Positions 26,112 to 35,746 of a stretch of 44,634 nt of DNA are shown here, in pieces. The DNA is from Acidovorax sp. (GTDB taxonomy: Bacteria; Pseudomonadota; Gammaproteobacteria; Burkholderiales; Burkholderiaceae_C). Position 1 is the first letter of the stretch. Each line of letters opens with the position of its first letter. The translations under genes and the position numbers were made by a program. The notes under the pieces were generated by a model. The model was not told the origin of the DNA, did no database searches, and was given only the letters and a program-made list of their open reading frames with translations. The stretch is taken from NCBI GenBank assembly GCA_018780365.1, contig JADMJR010000213.1:1-44634 (forward strand), given 5' to 3'.

Positions 26112-26174
26112 TCCACCCAGGCCTCACCGGCTGGCGGCTTGGCTGCGCAGCCTGGTGATCGAAGCGACACATCA

Positions 26175-26202
26175 GGGGCTTGTGCTTTCGTGCACAAGCC
26201 CC
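26175..26202 (+). terminator. Strong hairpin between tig and clpP
   Basis: GGGGCTTGTGC (26175-26185) pairs perfectly with GCACAAGCCCC (26192-26202) around TTTCGT; AATTCATTTC follows. The stem is strong but the tail is T-poor, so it may be a partial terminator or an mRNA-stabilising 3' end for tig. Confidence 0.6.
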
Positions 26203-26214
26203 AATTCATTTCTG

Positions 26215-26225
26215 GGTACAGTACC
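26215..26225. promoter_or_regulatory. GGTAC-A-GTACC palindrome upstream of clpP
   Basis: An 11-base perfect dyad, 20 bases before the clpP start and after the tig hairpin. It could be an operator or lie within the leader. No known regulator site is recognised in it. Confidence 0.25.
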
Positions 26226-26244
26226 TGCTTGTCTGGAGAAAAAC

Positions 26245-26853
26245 ATGAGCGCATTGGAAACACAAGGCCTGGGCATGGTCCCCATGGTCATCGAGCAGTC
26301 GGGCCGTGGAGAACGGTCCTATGACATCTACTCGCGCCTGCTCAAGGAGCGCGTGATTTTCCTGGTGGGACCGGTCAATGACCAGACCGCCAATCTTGTG
26401 GTGGCGCAGCTGCTGTTCCTGGAGAGCGAAAACCCCGACAAAGACATTTCGTTCTACATCAACTCCCCCGGCGGTTCGGTGAGTGCTGGCATGGCGATTT
26501 TTGACACCATGAACTTCATCAAACCCGACGTGTCGACCCTGTGCACGGGCATGGCTGCCAGCATGGGCGCTTTTCTGTTGGCGGCCGGTGCCAAGGGCAA
26601 GCGTTTTGCGCTGCCCAACTCCAAGGTCATGATCCACCAGCCGCTGGGTGGCATGCAGGGCCAGGCCACAGAGATCGAGATCCACGCCCGTGAGATCCTC
26701 AAGACCCGCGAGCAGCTCAACAGCATTCTGGCCGAGCGCACGGGCCAGTCGCTGGAGAAGATCCAGCGCGACACCGAGCGCGACTACTTCCTGTCTGCGG
26801 ACGAGGCCAAGGAATACGGCCTGGTTGACCAGGTGATCAGCAAGCGCGCCTGA
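26245..26853 (+). CDS. clpP: ATP-dependent Clp protease proteolytic subunit
   Basis: A 202-residue serine peptidase that forms the 14-mer chamber used by ClpX and ClpA. The catalytic triad is S106 (GMAASMGAF), H131 (VMIHQPLGG) and D180 (RDTERDYF), with spacings equal to those of E. coli Clp[12 protein letters not shown] supplies the oxyanion region. TGGAG lies shortly upstream of ATG 26245; the open frame continues upstream through the tig hairpin, so that extension is rejected. It is followed by a terminator and clpX. Confidence 0.97.
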   Translation: MSALETQGLGMVPMVIEQSGRGERSYDIYSRLLKERVIFLVGPVNDQTANLVVAQLLFLESENPDKDISFYINSPGGSVSAGMAIFDTMNFIKPDVSTLCTGMAASMGAFLLAAGAKGKRFALPNSKVMIHQPLGGMQGQATEIEIHAREILKTREQLNSILAERTGQSLEKIQRDTERDYFLSADEAKEYGLVDQVISKRA

Positions 26854-26872
26854 TAGCCAAAAGCGTATGCGG

Positions 26873-26905
26873 CGGCGTTTTCCTTGGTGGAAGACGCCGT
26901 TTTTT
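26873..26905 (+). terminator. Factor-independent terminator between clpP and clpX
   Basis: CGGCGTTTTCC (26873-26883) pairs with GGAAGACGCCG (26889-26899), one G-U pair, around TTGGT, followed by TTTTTT. It is a textbook terminator that should uncouple much of clpX from clpP transcription. Confidence 0.85.
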
Positions 26906-26955
26906 ATTTGGTTATCATCCCGACAACTTTCCGTAACAAGCAAGGCATTGCCCCC

Positions 26956-28221
26956 ATGGCCGAGAAAAAAGGCTCTTCCAGCGAAAAAACCCTTTACTGC
27001 TCTTTCTGCGGCAAAAGCCAGCACGAAGTGAAGAAGCTGATCGCCGGTCCGTCGGTCTTTATCTGCGACGAGTGCATTGACCTGTGCAACGAGATCATCC
27101 GTGATGAACTCCCTGCCGGCGACTTGGCGCGCGAAGGCCGCAGCGATCTGCCTACGCCGGTAGAGATCAAGACCAACCTCGACAACTATGTGATCGGCCA
27201 GGACGTGGCCAAGCGCACGCTGGCGGTGGCCGTCTATAACCACTACAAGCGCCTGCGCCACAAGGACAAGGCCCACAAGGACGATGTGGAGCTGTCCAAG
27301 AGCAACATCTTGCTGATCGGTCCCACGGGCTCGGGCAAGACGCTGCTGGCCCAGACGCTCGCTCGCATGCTGGATGTGCCCTTTGTGATGGCCGACGCCA
27401 CCACGCTGACGGAAGCCGGCTATGTGGGCGAGGACGTGGAGAACATCGTCCAGAAGCTGCTGCAAAGCTGCAACTACGAAGTCGAACGCGCCCAGCGCGG
27501 CATCGTCTACATCGACGAAATCGACAAGATCTCGCGCAAATCCGATAACCCCAGCATCACCCGCGACGTGTCGGGCGAGGGCGTGCAGCAGGCACTGCTC
27601 AAGCTGATCGAAGGCACCATGGCCAGCGTGCCGCCCCAGGGCGGGCGCAAGCACCCGAACCAGGACTTTTTGCAGATCGACACGACCAACATCCTGTTCA
27701 TCTGCGGCGGCGCGTTCGCGGGGCTGGAAAAGGTCATCGAGAATCGCACCGAAGCCTCAGGTATCGGCTTTGGCGCATCGGTCAAGAGCAAGAAACAGCG
27801 CTCGCTGACGGAAGTGTTCACCGAGATCGAGCCCGAAGACTTGATCAAGTTTGGTCTGATCCCCGAACTCGTGGGCCGCATGCCCGTGGTGACCGCCCTG
27901 GCCGAGTTGAGTGAGGATGCGCTGGTCGAGATTTTGACCGAGCCCAAGAATGCGCTGGTCAAGCAGTACAGCAAGCTCTTGGCCATGGAAGGCGTCGATC
28001 TGGAGATCCGCCCTGCTGCGCTCAAGGCCATCGCCCGCAAGGCGCTGGCCCGCAAGACGGGGGCGCGTGGCCTGCGCTCGATCCTGGAGCAATCGCTGAT
28101 CGGTACGATGTTCGACCTGCCCAATACCAGCAACGTCGAAAAGGTGGTGGTGGATGAGTCCACCATCGAAGAAAACAAGGCGCCGCTGCTCGTTTACCGC
28201 GAAGCGGCCAAGAAGGCCTGA
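26956..28221 (+). CDS. clpX: ClpX, ATP-dependent unfoldase of the Clp protease
   Basis: A 421-residue AAA+ unfoldase. The N-terminal zinc domain has C15, C18, C37 and C40 (LYCSFCGK...[10 protein letters not shown]). Walker A is GPTGSGKT at 122-129, Walker [10 protein letters not shown], the pore loop [10 protein letters not shown], and the IGF-type loop for ClpP docking appears as [10 protein letters not shown] near residue 270. The start at 26956 gives [10 protein letters not shown]; the extra upstream residues derive from the terminator region. It feeds substrates to ClpP, and lon follows after 126 bases. Confidence 0.97.
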   Translation: MAEKKGSSSEKTLYCSFCGKSQHEVKKLIAGPSVFICDECIDLCNEIIRDELPAGDLAREGRSDLPTPVEIKTNLDNYVIGQDVAKRTLAVAVYNHYKRLRHKDKAHKDDVELSKSNILLIGPTGSGKTLLAQTLARMLDVPFVMADATTLTEAGYVGEDVENIVQKLLQSCNYEVERAQRGIVYIDEIDKISRKSDNPSITRDVSGEGVQQALLKLIEGTMASVPPQGGRKHPNQDFLQIDTTNILFICGGAFAGLEKVIENRTEASGIGFGASVKSKKQRSLTEVFTEIEPEDLIKFGLIPELVGRMPVVTALAELSEDALVEILTEPKNALVKQYSKLLAMEGVDLEIRPAALKAIARKALARKTGARGLRSILEQSLIGTMFDLPNTSNVEKVVVDESTIEENKAPLLVYREAAKKA

Positions 28222-28261
28222 AATGACCGGAGCGGGCGCTCTGTTGCCGCCCCTTGAACCA

Positions 28262-28299
28262 TCAACCCTTGCGGCAGTGCGGCTGCATGCAAGGGTTGA
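28262..28299 (+). terminator. Hairpin between clpX and lon
   Basis: TCAACCCTTGC (28262-28272) is the exact reverse complement of GCAAGGGTTGA (28289-28299). The 16 bases between can form an inner GCAG/CTGC stem. AAATCCCCACATGTGG follows, including a CCACATGTGG palindrome. There is no T-run, so it may be a leader structure or operator region for lon rather than a terminator. Confidence 0.45.
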
Positions 28300-28347
28300 A
28301 AATCCCCACATGTGGACCCACTTCCACAGAGCACTTTGAGGATTTCC

Positions 28348-30780
<2,433 letters not shown>

Positions 30781-30791
30781 CGCAAATTTTT

Positions 30792-30820
30792 TCGGAGAGC
30801 CCCAAAAAATGCGCTACAAT
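30792..30820 (+). promoter_or_regulatory. Promoter of the first tRNA-Gly
   Basis: TACAAT at 30815-30820 is preceded at 17 bases by TCGGAG (30792-30797), with CCCCAAAAAAT between. The same arrangement occurs at 31179-31208 before the identical second tRNA-Gly, which supports function although TCGGAG is a poor match to TTGACA. Confidence 0.5.
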
Positions 30821-30866
30821 TCATTCCATCGCAGCAAACGTTGTAGAATGTAAGGCTTCGGTAAAT

Positions 30867-30942
30867 GCGGGAATAGCTCAGTTGGTAGAGCGCAACCTTG
30901 CCAAGGTTGAGGTCGAGAGTTCGAGACTCTTTTCCCGCTCCA
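30867..30942 (+). tRNA. tRNA-Gly (anticodon GCC), copy 1
   Basis: A 76-base gene with encoded CCA. The acceptor stem GCGGGAA pairs with TTCCCGC, the anticodon stem CAACC/GGTTG encloses TTGCCAA with GCC at 30900-30902, and the T-arm contains GTTCGAGAC. It is identical to the copy at 31259-31334 and followed by a near-identical terminator hairpin. Confidence 0.97.
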
Positions 30943-30950
30943 ATTTCCAC

Positions 30951-30979
30951 AAAAAGGGAAGCAAATGCTTCCCTTTTTT
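30951..30979 (+). terminator. Terminator after tRNA-Gly copy 1
   Basis: AAAAAGGGAAGC (30951-30962) pairs with GCTTCCC and its T-run (30967-30979) around AAAT. It matches the hairpin after copy 2 apart from the loop. tRNA-Cys begins 21 bases later, so some read-through or a separate start is needed for it. Confidence 0.85.
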
Positions 30980-31000
30980 GTCAGAGGAATGTGAATTCCT

Positions 31001-31074
31001 GGCGCGGTAGCAAAGCGGTTATGCCCCGGATTGCAAATCCGGTTAGTCCGGTTCGACTCCGGACCGCGCCTCCA
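31001..31074 (+). tRNA. tRNA-Cys (anticodon GCA)
   Basis: A 74-base gene with encoded CCA. GGCGCGG (31001-31007) pairs with CCGCGCC (31064-31070). The anticodon stem CCGGA/TCCGG encloses TTGCAAA, with GCA at 31033-31035. It sits between the two tRNA-Gly copies, just after the first one's terminator. Only a weak ACGGT-CTGC-ACCGT hairpin follows. Confidence 0.97.
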
Positions 31075-31178
31075 GATACGGTCTGCACCGTCGATGGCTT
31101 GGGGTCCTTGCGGATCTCTTGGCTTCGACACCGATCGAAAAGCACTGGATGGTGATTGGTAAATTTTTTGGCTTGCAA

Positions 31179-31208
31179 TCGGATAGTGCCAAAAAATAGC
31201 GATATAAT
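31179..31208 (+). promoter_or_regulatory. Promoter of the second tRNA-Gly
   Basis: TATAAT at 31203-31208 is preceded at 18 bases by TCGGAT (31179-31184), with GCCAAAAAAT between, closely matching the region before copy 1. In addition ATTTTTTGGC (31163-31172) and GCCAAAAAAT (31188-31197) form a perfect 10-bp inverted repeat around the -35 area. Confidence 0.55.
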
Positions 31209-31258
31209 TTGAGGCTTGCTGATTAACACTGACGGAAGCGTTGGTTGGTCAGGAAAAT

Positions 31259-31334
31259 GCGGGAATAGCTCAGTTGGTAGAGCGCAACCTTGCCAAGGTT
31301 GAGGTCGAGAGTTCGAGACTCTTTTCCCGCTCCA
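31259..31334 (+). tRNA. tRNA-Gly (anticodon GCC), copy 2
   Basis: Identical over all 76 bases to copy 1 at 30867-30942, including CCA, and preceded by the same AATGCGGG junction. Promoter and terminator are also alike, which points to duplication of a whole transcription unit. Confidence 0.97.
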
Positions 31335-31339
31335 TTTTT

Positions 31340-31368
31340 AAAAAGGGAAGCTTAGGCTTCCCTTTTTT
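31340..31368 (+). terminator. Terminator after tRNA-Gly copy 2
   Basis: AAAAAGGGAAGC (31340-31351) pairs with GCTTCCC and its T-run (31356-31368) around TTAG. Same stem as after copy 1, with a different loop. Confidence 0.85.
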
Positions 31369-31487
31369 CTTGGTGGCGCAGTACGCAGCTTTTCAAGCGG
31401 CAGCCTGTGGTCAGAGATACGACAGGGCATTGCGCGCATGCGCTGCCCGGGTTACGCTGCAACGCAGGTGTGCGCTCGGCAGCCGGC

Positions 31488-31580
31488 GCCCCGATGGTGA
31501 AATTGGTAGACACTGCGGACTTAAAATCCGCCGCTTTCCTGAAAAGGGGCGTGCCGGTTCGACCCCGGCTCGGGGCACCA
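31488..31580 (+). tRNA. tRNA-Leu (anticodon UAA)
   Basis: A 93-base gene with encoded CCA. GCCCCGA (31488-31494) pairs with TCGGGGC (31570-31576). The anticodon stem GCGGA/TCCGC encloses CTTAAAA, with TAA at 31522-31524. The long variable arm is typical of leucine. The next protein gene starts 13 bases after its end. Confidence 0.97.
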
Positions 31581-31593
31581 CTACGATTCAATC

Positions 31594-32226
31594 ATGTCAA
31601 GTTACAACGCTCCCTTCGAAATCCATGTCCACGGACAGGTTCCCCTGCGCGCCGATGCGAGTTTTGACCAGCTCCAGGAGGCCCTCAAGCCCCTGTGGAA
31701 GTACGCCGGAGCCCGTTCGCTGGCCGACGGGGCTGCCAGTGCCTATGAGGAAGAACCTGGCATCAAGTTTGATGCGCAGGAGCATCTGCTGCAGATGTGC
31801 TGGACGGTGCGTGGGGATGAAGACTTTCGCCAGTCGCTCGACGAAATGTGCATGAGCCTCAACGAGCTGGCCGAGCAGGGGGCCGCGATTGAAGTCACGT
31901 TCTACGACGCGGATTTCGACGAAGAAGAGGAAGAGCAGGGGGCGGAGTCGCGCGACGACTTCATCATGCTGTTCGTCGGCCCTACGCCGGCTGCCATCAT
32001 GCAGGTACAGCGCGATCTGCTGGTGCAGGACGTGGTGAACATGATGGAGCGCCACTTTGATGGTGCCGAACTGGGCGGTGTGGTGGCCGAGATCGACAAG
32101 CTGTTCAGCCAGCGTTTTGACGCCCTGGTGAACTCGCTGGAGATCGGCAAACCTCCGCGCGGCCCCGGAGGCTCCGGCAGCGGCCATGGCGGCGGCGGTG
32201 GTCGTCGCCCGCGCCATCTGCACTGA
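31594..32226 (+). CDS. Uncharacterised acidic protein with Gly/His/Arg-rich tail
   Basis: A 210-residue soluble protein that I do not recognise with certainty. The main body (1-185) is acidic, with a dense patch DADFDEEEEEQGAE near residues 109-122 and a segment RDDFIMLFVGPTPAAIMQVQ, then VVNMMERHF. The last 24 residues (PPRGPGGSGSGHGGGGGRRPR) are glycine-rich, basic and probably disordered. The ATG at 31594 lies only 13 bases after the tRNA-Leu 3' end and has no visible ribosome-binding site in CTACGATTCAATC. It therefore probably depends on the tRNA transcript. No signal peptide or membrane helix is visible. Confidence 0.75.
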   Translation: MSSYNAPFEIHVHGQVPLRADASFDQLQEALKPLWKYAGARSLADGAASAYEEEPGIKFDAQEHLLQMCWTVRGDEDFRQSLDEMCMSLNELAEQGAAIEVTFYDADFDEEEEEQGAESRDDFIMLFVGPTPAAIMQVQRDLLVQDVVNMMERHFDGAELGGVVAEIDKLFSQRFDALVNSLEIGKPPRGPGGSGSGHGGGGGRRPRHLH

Positions 32227-32331
32227 CCATCGTCCCAGGATGCGCTGTGGGGCAAGGCAGGGCGGCTCCTGCTGCTCGCAAGAGCGGATGGGTCCGCAGG
32301 GCCTTGCCATGACTCGGTAGCCCTCGCCACC

Positions 32332-32868
32332 ATGCCGATCCCCATGACCTCCGATCTTCCCTACCTGCGCTCCTACCCTGCGTCCTTGCAGGACCAGGCG
32401 CGTGATCTGCTGGCGCAAGGCCGTCTGGGGGCCGTGCTGCAGCGCAAGTACCCCCGGCCCCATGCGGTGCGCAGCGACAAGGCGCTGTACGACTACGCGC
32501 AAGAACTCAAGGCGCGTTACCTGCGCAACGCAGGCACGGTCAACAAGGTTCTTTTTGACAACAAGATCCATGTGGTGCGCCACGCCTTGGGGCTGCACAC
32601 GGCGGTGTCGCGTGTGCAAGGCAACCGGTTGGCGGCCAAGCATGAGATCCGCATTGCGTCGATGTTCAAGCAGGCGCCGGACGAGTTTTTGCGCATGATC
32701 GTGGTCCATGAGCTGGCTCACTTGCGCGAGAAGGACCACGACAAGGCCTTCTACCAGCTGTGTACCCACATGGAGCCGCAGTACCACCAGTACGAGTTCG
32801 ACCTGCGGCTGTACCTCACGCATGTGGAGCATGCGGGGCAGCGGCTGTGGGGCGCGGAGTTGCCTTGA
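32332..32868 (+). CDS. YgjP-like zinc metallohydrolase (M48/DUF45 group)
   Basis: A 178-residue protein of the YgjP/WLM-type group. The zinc motif is VVHELAHLREKDHDKAFY (HExxH with a further His), followed by LCTHMEPQYHQYEFDLRLYLTH, which is nearly the family signature. No signal peptide is seen. Family members were first annotated as peptidases, and the E. coli protein has been described as acting on UTP, so the substrate is unsettled. A second ATG at 32344 is possible. The gene lies 105 bases after the acidic protein, same strand, and ends in a repeat element before convergent murI. Confidence 0.85.
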   Translation: MPIPMTSDLPYLRSYPASLQDQARDLLAQGRLGAVLQRKYPRPHAVRSDKALYDYAQELKARYLRNAGTVNKVLFDNKIHVVRHALGLHTAVSRVQGNRLAAKHEIRIASMFKQAPDEFLRMIVVHELAHLREKDHDKAFYQLCTHMEPQYHQYEFDLRLYLTHVEHAGQRLWGAELP

Positions 32869-32893
32869 CGCCTACCTGTCCAGGGTTGAGTTT

Positions 32894-32951
32894 GCTATAT
32901 GTTTGATAGCTACCTGCGCTTGTGGGGCAGGCGGTAGAGCCCTTTTTCTCT
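32894..32951 (+). repeat. GATAGC-type intergenic repeat, copy B
   Basis: TTTGATAGCTACCTGCGCTT, then GTGGGGCAGGCGGTAGAGCC and CTTTTTCTC. CCTGC pairs with GCAGG around GCTTGTGGG, and the outer CTA/TAG can also pair. On the plus strand it ends in CCCTTTTT, so it can serve as the terminator of the YgjP-like gene just upstream. Confidence 0.7.
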
Positions 32952-32954
32952 TAA

Positions 32955-33848
32955 TCAGGGTACCTGCACGGACTGGCAGCAGCTGGCGGGCAGGTCCAGC
33001 CAACGCTGTGCTGCGGCCTCCAGCATGGCCACAGGGCCGGTGGTCAGCAGCTGAACGGAAGGGGTGGCGCCAGGTTGTGCTGGTGGTTTGCCATGGTCTG
33101 TGTGCTCCGGCACATGGAGCAAGCCTGCGGCCTCCAGCAGGCGCCACGCCTGGCGGGCCACGGGCTCCCCGGTTTCAATGAACTGCACGCCGGGCCCCAC
33201 CAGCGCGCGCAGCTCGTGGGCCGCAAAAATGTAGTGTGTGCAGCCCAGCACCAGGGTGTCCATCTGCCCGGGCGCCGTGCCAAAAGCGCCCATGGCGTGG
33301 AGGTAGCGCTCGCAGAGCGCGCCGGTGTCGGTGCTGCTGACCGCACTGCCAGGGGCGGGCACGGGCTGGGCCACGCTGCGTTCGATGGCATGGGCCAGGC
33401 CATCACAGGGCTGCACCACAAAATGGGCCTGGCCAGCCAGGGCGGTCATCAGCTTGCCGAACTTGGCGCTGGTGAGTGTGCCCCGGGTGCCGATCACGCC
33501 CACATGCCCTGTTTTTGTGACTGCCAGGGCGGGTTTGATGGCGGGCTCCAGGCCCACCAGAGGCAGGTTGGGGTGGCTGCTGCGCACCTCGTGGATGGCC
33601 GCTGCTGTGGCGGTGTTGCAGGCCACCACCAGGGCCTTGATGTGGTGCTGCTCACACAGGTACTGCGTGATGGCATGGGTGCGTGCCGCCACATAGGCAT
33701 CACCGCGTTCGCCATAGGGGGCGTTGGCGCTGTCGGCCAGGTACACGAAACGTTCGTGGGGCATCGTGGCCAGCAGCGCGCGCAGCACGCTCAGTCCGCC
33801 GACGCCGCTGTCAAAAACACCGATGGGAGAAGAGGCCTGCGGCATCAA
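32955..33848 (-). CDS. murI: Glutamate racemase
   Basis: A 297-residue cytoplasmic enzyme that makes D-glutamate for peptidoglycan. The catalytic cysteines are C77 in VACNTATAAA and C203 in LVLGCTHY, and the active-site Asp is in IGVFDSGVGGLS. ADSANAPYGER and GVIGTRGTLTSAKF are standard motifs. The start is ATG 33848 or the adjacent ATG at 33845. It is separated from the class I fumarase by about 160 bases that contain that gene's terminator. Confidence 0.95.
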   Translation of the reverse strand: MMPQASSPIGVFDSGVGGLSVLRALLATMPHERFVYLADSANAPYGERGDAYVAARTHAITQYLCEQHHIKALVVACNTATAAAIHEVRSSHPNLPLVGLEPAIKPALAVTKTGHVGVIGTRGTLTSAKFGKLMTALAGQAHFVVQPCDGLAHAIERSVAQPVPAPGSAVSSTDTGALCERYLHAMGAFGTAPGQMDTLVLGCTHYIFAAHELRALVGPGVQFIETGEPVARQAWRLLEAAGLLHVPEHTDHGKPPAQPGATPSVQLLTTGPVAMLEAAAQRWLDLPASCCQSVQVP

Positions 33849-33930
33849 GGGACCAAGCTATGGCTGTTGGACGAAAGCGTGGATTGTAGGAAAGACGCGA
33901 CCACCCTGCCGGAGGTGGCGAATACCCATG

Positions 33931-33952
33931 AAAAAACCGCCCGAAGGCGGTT
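33931..33952 (-). terminator. Terminator of the class I fumarase gene
   Basis: On the minus strand AACCGCC-TTCG-GGCGGTT is followed by a run of T (plus-strand A at 33931-33936). A UUCG-type tetraloop and T-run make this a textbook factor-independent terminator 57 bases after the fumarase stop. Confidence 0.85.
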
Positions 33953-34008
33953 GGGAGGGCTGTCGCAGGCGCCAGCGCATGGCGCCTGGGTCATTGCATG
34001 GGCTGGGC

Positions 34009-35577
34009 TCAGGCTGCCGCTACCCCGATGCCCTTGAACTCGCCCGAGGCGATGCGCTTTTGCCATTCGGCCGGGCCGGTGATGTGGGCGCTGGTGCCGC
34101 CAGCGTCCACGGCCACGGTCACGGGCATGTCCACCACGTCGAATTCGTAGATGGCTTCCATGCCCAGGTCGGCAAAGCCCACGACCTGGGCGGTCTTGAT
34201 GGCCTTGCTGACCAGGTAGGCGGCACCGCCCACGGCCATGAGGTAGGCGCTCTGGTGCTTCTTGATGGCCTCGATGGCGACCGGGCCGCGCTCGGCCTTG
34301 CCCACCATGGCGATCAGGCCGGTCTGGGCCAGCATCATCTCGGTGAAGCCGTCCATGCGCGTGGCGGTGGTGGGGCCTGCGGGGCCCACGGCCTCGCCCT
34401 TCACGGGGTCCACGGGGCCCACGTAGTAAATGATGCGGTTGGTGAAGTCCACGGGCAGTTGCTCGCCCTTGGCCAGCATGTCCTGGATGCGCTTGTGTGC
34501 GGCATCGCGGCCGGTGAGCATCTTGCCGTTGAGCAGCAGCGTGTCGCCGGGCTTCCAGCTGGCCACTTCTTCCTTGGTCAGCGTGTCGAGGTTGACCTTC
34601 TTGCTCTTGTTGTAGTCGGGCGCCCAGTTCACGTTGGGCCACAGGTCCAGGCTCGGGGGCGTGAGGTACACCGGGCCCGAGCCGTCCATCACGAAGTGCG
34701 CGTGGCGCGTGGCTGCGCAGTTGGGGATCATCGCAATCGGCTTGCTGGCCGCGTGCGTGGGGTACATCTTGATCTTGACGTCCAGCACCGTGGTCAGGCC
34801 ACCCAGGCCCTGGGCGCCGATGCCCAAAGCGTTGACCTTTTCAAACAGCTCCAGGCGCAGCTCCTCGACCTTGTCAAGTGCGGGGCCGCCGGTCTTGGCG
34901 GCTTCGGCCTTGGCTTGCAGTTCGTACATGTCCAGGTCGTCCATCAGGCTTTCCTTGGCCATCAGCACCGCCTTTTCGGCCGTGCCGCCGATGCCGATGC
35001 CCAGCATGCCGGGCGGGCACCAGCCAGCGCCCATGGTGGGCACGGTCTTGAGCACCCAGTCCACCACGTTGTCGCCGGGATTGAGCATGTACATCTTGGA
35101 CTTGTTCTCCGAGCCGCCGCCCTTGGCCGCCACGGTGATGTCCACGGTGTTGCCGGGCACGATCTCGGTGAAGATCACGGCGGGGGTGTTGTCCTTGGTG
35201 TTCTTGCGGGCGAACTGCGGGTCGGCCACGACCGAGGCGCGCAGGGTGTTGTCGGGGTGGTTGTAACCCCGGCGCACGCCTTCGTTGATGGCGTCGTCCA
35301 GACTGCCGGCAAATCCTTCCCAGCGCACGTCCATGCCCACTTTCAGGAAGACGTTGACGATGCCGGTGTCCTGGCAGATGGGGCGCTGGCCGGTGGCGCT
35401 CATCTTGCTGTTGGTCAGGATCTGCGCAATCGCGTCCTTGGCCGCCGGGCTCTTCTCGCGCTCGTAGGCGCGGGCCAGGTGGGCGATGTAGTCGGTGGGG
35501 TGGTAGTAGCTGATGTACTGCAGCGCGCCGGCAATGGATTCGATCAGGTCTTCTTGGCGAATAGTCGTCGTGGTCAT
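34009..35577 (-). CDS. Class I fumarate hydratase (iron-sulfur)
   Basis: A 522-residue enzyme of the oxygen-sensitive 4Fe-4S fumarase family, interconverting fumarate and malate in the TCA cycle. Characteristic segments are [13 protein letters not shown] (cluster Cys), [38 protein letters not shown] near MIPNCAATR, and the C-terminal beta half from about 330 with [21 protein letters not shown]. Length is that of fused single-chain FumA/FumB-type enzymes. The start is ATG 35577. It is divergent from a class II enzyme of the same activity. Confidence 0.93.
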   Translation of the reverse strand: MTTTTIRQEDLIESIAGALQYISYYHPTDYIAHLARAYEREKSPAAKDAIAQILTNSKMSATGQRPICQDTGIVNVFLKVGMDVRWEGFAGSLDDAINEGVRRGYNHPDNTLRASVVADPQFARKNTKDNTPAVIFTEIVPGNTVDITVAAKGGGSENKSKMYMLNPGDNVVDWVLKTVPTMGAGWCPPGMLGIGIGGTAEKAVLMAKESLMDDLDMYELQAKAEAAKTGGPALDKVEELRLELFEKVNALGIGAQGLGGLTTVLDVKIKMYPTHAASKPIAMIPNCAATRHAHFVMDGSGPVYLTPPSLDLWPNVNWAPDYNKSKKVNLDTLTKEEVASWKPGDTLLLNGKMLTGRDAAHKRIQDMLAKGEQLPVDFTNRIIYYVGPVDPVKGEAVGPAGPTTATRMDGFTEMMLAQTGLIAMVGKAERGPVAIEAIKKHQSAYLMAVGGAAYLVSKAIKTAQVVGFADLGMEAIYEFDVVDMPVTVAVDAGGTSAHITGPAEWQKRIASGEFKGIGVAAA

Positions 35578-35746
35578 GGCGGTGGGGGTTTTAGGGAAAA
35601 CGCGAACCCTTAATTATCCCCTGCCGGGCTTGCGCGGGCCTGTCAGGGGAGAAGAGGGGTGGTGGCGCGCCGTGGCCTGGGGTGGGTATGCTGCGGTCTG
35701 GTGTTTCGTTCCACTCCATTCGCTCACCGAGCGGCAAGGCCCACCC

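Noticed and set aside
28253-28311. Heat-shock (sigma-32) promoter before lon
   Set aside because: CTTGAA and CCCCACAT are both present but the spacing (about 45 bases) is wrong, and the nearer TTGAAA is only two bases from CCCCACAT.
31425-31448. GGGCA...TGCCC hairpin upstream of tRNA-Leu(UAA)
   Set aside because: Short, bulged and without T-run or motif context; probably chance in GC-rich sequence.
30867-31580. CRISPR-like array in the tRNA region
   Set aside because: The repeated segments are two full tRNA-Gly genes and their terminators; there are no regularly spaced short repeats.
35513-35746. 78-codon N-terminal extension of class II fumarase
   Set aside because: It would overlap the divergent class I fumarase gene and promoter region, and the GTG at 35747 begins the conserved sequence.
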